24,475 bases of DNA from JANMQK01 sp031370485 (GTDB lineage: Bacteria > Acidobacteriota > Polarisedimenticolia > Gp22-AA2). The notes under the pieces were generated by a model. It was not told where the DNA came from. It searched no databases and saw only the letters and a list, made by a program, of their open reading frames with translations. A program made the position numbers and the translations under genes. Below, in pieces: positions 21,831-24,475 of the stretch (positions are counted from its first letter, which is position 1; every line of letters begins with the position of its first letter). The stretch is taken from the NCBI GenBank assembly GCA_031370485.1, contig JANMQK010000375.1, positions 1-24,475 of the forward strand. The letters run 5' to 3'.

Positions 21831-22850
21831 TCAGGACCTCCCCGCGCCCCCCGGGCGCGCCATCATTCTCACCAGGTCGGCAAGACGCTGCACGTACCCC
21901 CGCTCATTGTCGTACCAAGCGATCACCTTGATCAGCGAATCCCCTGACTGGGCGAGAAGCGGCCCGTCGATCACGGCCGAGCGTTGATCACCGAGATAAT
22001 CTATCGAAACCAGCGGTTCCTCAGAGTACCCCAGTATGCCCTTCAGGTTTTCCTCGGCCGCCCGGCGGAAGGCACGGCGGGTCTCCTCAAGCGGGATGGG
22101 TCTCCGCGGCACTACGGTCAAGTCGAGCAACGAGACGGCGGCCACCGGCACCCGTATGGCCAGGCAGTTCACCCGGCCGGCGAGGCCGGGCATCACCTGG
22201 ACGATGGCCTGCTCCGCGGACGTCGAAGTGGGGATCATCGACAACCCGGCGGCGCGGCCCCGCCTCGGGTCGGCGTGCGGCGCGTCCATCAGGACCTGGT
22301 TGTTGGTTGTGCAGTGCACCGTTGTCATGGCGGCGCGCTCGATCCCGCAGGCGTCCTCGAGGACCGAGAGCACGACGGCCATCGCGTTCGTCGTGCAGGA
22401 GGCGTTCGACACGACCCGGTGCCGGTCCGGGTCGTAGAGCCGCTCGTTCACCCCGTAGCAGACCGTCAGGTCGGCATCGGGGGAAGGGGCGGTGATGATG
22501 ACCCGCCGCGCGCCCCCCTCGAGGTGCCCCGTGGCCGCGGCGCGCGCCGTGAAGGCCCCGGTGGCCTCCAGGACGACGTCGACCCCGAGATCGCGCCACG
22601 GGACCTCGGCCGGCCGCCTGGCGCGCGTGCAGCGGATCTCCCGATCGGCGGCCCGTAACGACGAGTCGCCGGAGAGCACCTCGTGCCCGAGCCTGCCGAA
22701 CAGCGAGTCGTGTCGCAACAGGTGAGCCAGCACCGCCGGCTCGACGAGGTCGTTGATCGCCACCACGTGCAGATCGCTCTCGCCCAGCGCCATGCGCAGG
22801 AAGCCGCGGCCGATGCGCCCGAGGCCGTTGATGCCGATCCGGACCGCCAC
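21831..22850 (-). CDS. gap: Glyceraldehyde-3-phosphate dehydrogenase (type I)
   Basis: A 339-residue phosphorylating GAPDH. The NAD motif is INGLGRIGRG (7-16) with Asp34 for the ribose, suggesting NAD. The catalytic cysteine is Cys152 in SNASCTTN and the catalytic His is 179. Several usually fixed blocks differ: HCTTNNQ replaces HAYTNDQ, TSTSAEQAI replaces TSTGAAKAI and WYDNERGY replaces WYDNEWGY, so it is a divergent member, possibly Epd-like. The pgk-tpiA neighbours favour glycolytic use. The GTG at 22850 has a strong GGAGGTGGA site. The frame upstream to 23087 is rejected as non-coding. Confidence 0.92.
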   Translation of the reverse strand: MAVRIGINGLGRIGRGFLRMALGESDLHVVAINDLVEPAVLAHLLRHDSLFGRLGHEVLSGDSSLRAADREIRCTRARRPAEVPWRDLGVDVVLEATGAFTARAAATGHLEGGARRVIITAPSPDADLTVCYGVNERLYDPDRHRVVSNASCTTNAMAVVLSVLEDACGIERAAMTTVHCTTNNQVLMDAPHADPRRGRAAGLSMIPTSTSAEQAIVQVMPGLAGRVNCLAIRVPVAAVSLLDLTVVPRRPIPLEETRRAFRRAAEENLKGILGYSEEPLVSIDYLGDQRSAVIDGPLLAQSGDSLIKVIAWYDNERGYVQRLADLVRMMARPGGAGRS

Positions 22851-22910
22851 TCCACCTCCCCCAGCGCCTGCAGGGGCGCTGCTCGCCATCGTATTCCGAG
22901 GATCGGGCCC

Positions 22911-22940
22911 AGTATAGGAAATCGCGCCGATCCCGGGCAA
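22911..22940 (-). promoter_or_regulatory. Promoter of the gap-pgk-tpiA-secG-tRNA-Leu operon
   Basis: On the minus strand TTGCCC (22935-22940) and TATACT (22911-22916) are 18 bases apart, about 60 bases before the gap GTG. All five downstream genes point the same way with small gaps. Confidence 0.5.
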
Positions 22941-23030
22941 GGACCGCGCACTCCCGAGCGAGCGCGGGGCGGCGGCAGGCCCTCGCGGGGCACGCGGTGT
23001 GGCGCCGCCGCCCCGGCGCCCCCGGCGCGC

Positions 23031-23059
23031 TTGACGTGAATGCCGGGGATGTGTAGCAT
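23031..23059 (+). promoter_or_regulatory. Promoter of the DUF192 gene
   Basis: TTGACG (23031-23036), 17 bases, then TAGCAT (23054-23059), with TG directly before the -10. This gives a leader of about 135 bases before the preferred ATG at 23200. Confidence 0.5.
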
Positions 23060-23199
23060 ACGGCCCCTTCATGCTGTACTGCCGCAAGCCTCATGAACGC
23101 TTCATCCTGCTGTTGTCCTCATGTAGTCCTTTGCAGTCATGTGACGTGTCCCGTTACGGTGTCCGCGCGAGGCGCCTGACGGCTTGTGAATGGTGGACG

Positions 23200-23748
23200 A
23201 TGCGATATCCCGGGTTGCTAGCGGCCCGGCCCCGGAGCGCGGGGCCAGGCCGGTGCGCGGCGCTGGTTCTCGCGGGGGCCGTCACTCTGGCGTGCGCGGG
23301 CGGCCCCGGCGGAGCAGGGGACGCGGAGGGCGCGCGAAAGGACATGGCGGCGGCGGGTCGCGAAGCGGCGCGAGCGGAAGTGCGGTTCCCGCATGGCCGC
23401 GTCTGGGCCGCAGAAATCGCCGACACGCCGGATCGGAGGGAGCGCGGCTACATGTTCCGGCGCGAGATTGGCGAAGGGGACGCCATGATCTTCGTCTTTC
23501 CCGAGGACGATGTTCATTCGTTCTGGATGAAGAACACTCTTGTGCCGCTCGACATGATCTGGATGGACGACGATTTCACGGTGATCCACATCGAGGCCTC
23601 GGCCCCACCCTGCAAGGCGGATCCATGTCCCGGATTCGGTCCGCCGCGCAAGTCCCGCTACGTGCTCGAGGTCAAGGGGGGGATCGTCGGGCGCGAGGGC
23701 CTGAAAATCGGAGACCGCATGGGGATTTCATTTCCGGAGGCGGGGTAA
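23200..23748 (+). CDS. DUF192 family exported protein (possible lipoprotein)
   Basis: A 182-residue protein. Residues 1-32 resemble a lipoprotein signal (arginines, then ALVLAGAVTLAC), with Cys32 the possible lipid site, although the -3 residue is Thr, which is unusual. The DUF192 domain (about 60-180) has RERGYMFRREIGEGDAMIF, FPEDDVHSFWMKNTLVPLDMIW and the C-terminal VLEVKGGIVGREGLKIGD. The family's function is unknown; it is common in envelopes. The ATG at 23200 gives a clean signal sequence. The longer frame from 23071 is rejected for that reason. The next gene is an envelope lytic enzyme. Confidence 0.88.
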   Translation: MRYPGLLAARPRSAGPGRCAALVLAGAVTLACAGGPGGAGDAEGARKDMAAAGREAARAEVRFPHGRVWAAEIADTPDRRERGYMFRREIGEGDAMIFVFPEDDVHSFWMKNTLVPLDMIWMDDDFTVIHIEASAPPCKADPCPGFGPPRKSRYVLEVKGGIVGREGLKIGDRMGISFPEAG

Positions 23749-23805
23749 CGGGAATTTGTCGCGTGTCAAACGAACGACGGTCGATCTTTCGGGCTGTGGT
23801 TGTCC

Positions 23806-23834
23806 TTGACCCGCCGTTCGGTTCGCGGTACTGG
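23806..23834 (+). promoter_or_regulatory. Weak promoter candidate for the lytic transglycosylase
   Basis: TTGACC (23806-23811) is a good -35 box, but the hexamer 17 bases on is TACTGG, a poor -10. The gap from DUF192 is 118 bases, so a separate promoter is plausible. Readthrough from DUF192 is the alternative. Confidence 0.3.
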
Positions 23835-23866
23835 ATCGGTCGTATCCGGACAAATCGGAGGTGCCC

Positions 23867-24475
23867 ATGAGGTTTTTCGTTCAAACGCTCGCCTGCATCG
23901 CGATCCTGATCTTCGGGTTCATGCTCGGGATCCGGTACGAGACACGGGTGCAGAGCCTGAACGACATGCGCATGCTGGTGCAGGTGCAGAAGAACAAGAT
24001 CTCCGAGTTGCGCGAGGACGCCGTGCGCCTCCGCACCGCCGTGCTGGTTCGTGACTTCCTCGATCAGCTCCGGATCCGGCTTCCTAAGTCCACCCTCGAC
24101 GACATCAGCACGTCGATCTACAAGGCGTCCAACCGCTACATGGTGCCTCCGGAGATGATCCTCGCGGTCATCCGGATCGAGAGCGCCTTCGACATCAACG
24201 CCCAGTCCGACAAGGGCGCCGTGGGCCTGATGCAGATCCTCCCCTCGACGGCCCACGAGATCGCCCAGGAACTCCGCCTTGACTGGCCGGGTGAGGAGCT
24301 GCTGCGCGACCCCGGCGTCAACATCGAGATGGGGACCTATTACCTCACGAAGCTGGTGGGGCAATTCAACGACCTGTCGGTCGCCCTGGCCGCCTACAAC
24401 CACGGCCCGGGACGGATTGCCGAGATGGCGGCTGCAAACCGGGAGCTGCCGATGGGTTACTCGCAGAAGGTCCTG
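23867..24475 (+). CDS. Membrane-anchored lytic transglycosylase (SLT domain), 3' end outside the window
   Basis: The frame is open through the last base, giving 203 residues of an incomplete protein. The ATG has GGAGG with 5-base spacing. Residues about 5-21 are an uncleaved-looking membrane anchor (TLACIAILIFGFMLGI). Residues about 24-65 are a charged, probably coiled-coil stretch. An SLT domain begins near 75: PPEMILAVIRIES with the catalytic Glu105, then GLMQILPSTA (120-129), NIEMGTYYLTKL (152-163) and AAYNHGPGR (175-183). These cleave the MurNAc-GlcNAc bond of peptidoglycan with 1,6-anhydro product. The anchor would place it on the periplasmic face of the inner membrane. Confidence 0.93.
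   Translation, partial: MRFFVQTLACIAILIFGFMLGIRYETRVQSLNDMRMLVQVQKNKISELREDAVRLRTAVLVRDFLDQLRIRLPKSTLDDISTSIYKASNRYMVPPEMILAVIRIESAFDINAQSDKGAVGLMQILPSTAHEIAQELRLDWPGEELLRDPGVNIEMGTYYLTKLVGQFNDLSVALAAYNHGPGRIAEMAAANRELPMGYSQKVL

Larger units (their letters stand above)
22851..23199. other. 349-base intergenic region between gap and the DUF192 gene
   Basis: No gene is supported here. It holds the minus-strand gap promoter near 22911-22940, a GC-only stretch with a repeated GGCGCC (23001 and 23015), and a plus-strand promoter near 23031-23059. The segment 23060-23199 would be the leader of the DUF192 mRNA. An open frame begins at 23071, but its first 43 codons look non-coding (Cys/Arg/Trp-rich). 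I see no riboswitch pattern. Confidence 0.6.

Noticed and set aside
20587..21987. 466-codon plus-strand frame opposite pgk
   Set aside because: Shadow frame in high-GC DNA with no motifs. The opposite strand carries pgk.
22851..23087. N-terminal extension of the gap frame to 418 codons
   Set aside because: The extension runs through the gap promoter, and the GTG at 22850 has the ribosome site and the conserved N-terminus.
23771..23820. Inverted repeat CGAACGACGG / CCGCCGTTCG in the gap before the transglycosylase
   Set aside because: It has one mismatch, a 30-base loop and no U-run, so it is too weak for a terminator call.

Overview
The window is compact, GC-rich bacterial chromosome. Genes lie almost end to end, often with 4-base ATGA or GTGA stop/start overlaps and several GTG starts. 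I saw no phage, insertion sequence, CRISPR or conjugation gene. An MqnD enzyme (futalosine menaquinone route), a bacterial deoxyhypusine-synthase-like protein and a gap-pgk-tpiA-secG-tRNA-Leu block fit an environmental bacterium of the Acidobacteriota or a neighbouring deep-branching phylum. That placement is inference from gene style only.

Layout. 16-2363 (+) is an Fe-S operon: an Rrf2/IscR regulator, IscS, an A-type carrier and a small helical-repeat protein, with no IscU scaffold. 2473-3588 (+) is a deoxyhypusine-synthase-family enzyme. 3601-4731 (-) is ThiO, with a decayed MFS transporter scrap upstream, followed by a secreted protein of unknown family at 4929-5729 (-). 5790-9820 (+) is a seven-gene tight operon: methyltransferase, Nudix hydrolase, SDR, hotdog thioesterase, PfpI/DJ-1 protein, DUF72 protein and a 40-residue microgene resembling the tail of NmrA-type reductases. 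9842-13397 (-) holds a GlcG/HbpS protein, then a DinG-like helicase with a SirB1-like protein upstream of it. 13566-17029 (+) holds an MFS transporter and then the coupled trio mqnD-ygfZ-cbiX. 17121-19271 (+) holds trxB, a 61-residue acidic protein and an exported alpha/beta hydrolase without its catalytic Ser and His. 19250-22850 (-) reads gap-pgk-tpiA-secG-tRNA-Leu(GAG). 23200 to the end (+) holds a DUF192 protein and a lytic transglycosylase cut by the window edge.

How the genes fit together. Fe-S and redox cofactor work recurs: IscS and IscA build clusters, YgfZ is a folate-dependent cluster maturation factor, CbiX inserts metal into sirohydrochlorin, MqnD makes the menaquinone ring and TrxB supplies thiol reducing power. 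The minus-strand block couples lower glycolysis to a Sec translocon subunit and the tRNA-Leu that in E. coli (leuU) also follows secG.

The most unusual points are the catalytically stripped alpha/beta hydrolase whose reading frame ends inside the convergent tRNA gene, the DinG-like helicase with three of four Fe-S cysteines, the 40-residue coupled microgene, the MFS remnant, and several promoters whose -10 boxes lie only 8-13 bases from a start codon, which suggests leaderless mRNAs. I did not find a clearly new multi-gene system. The seven-gene 5790-9820 operon is the nearest candidate for an undescribed pathway.
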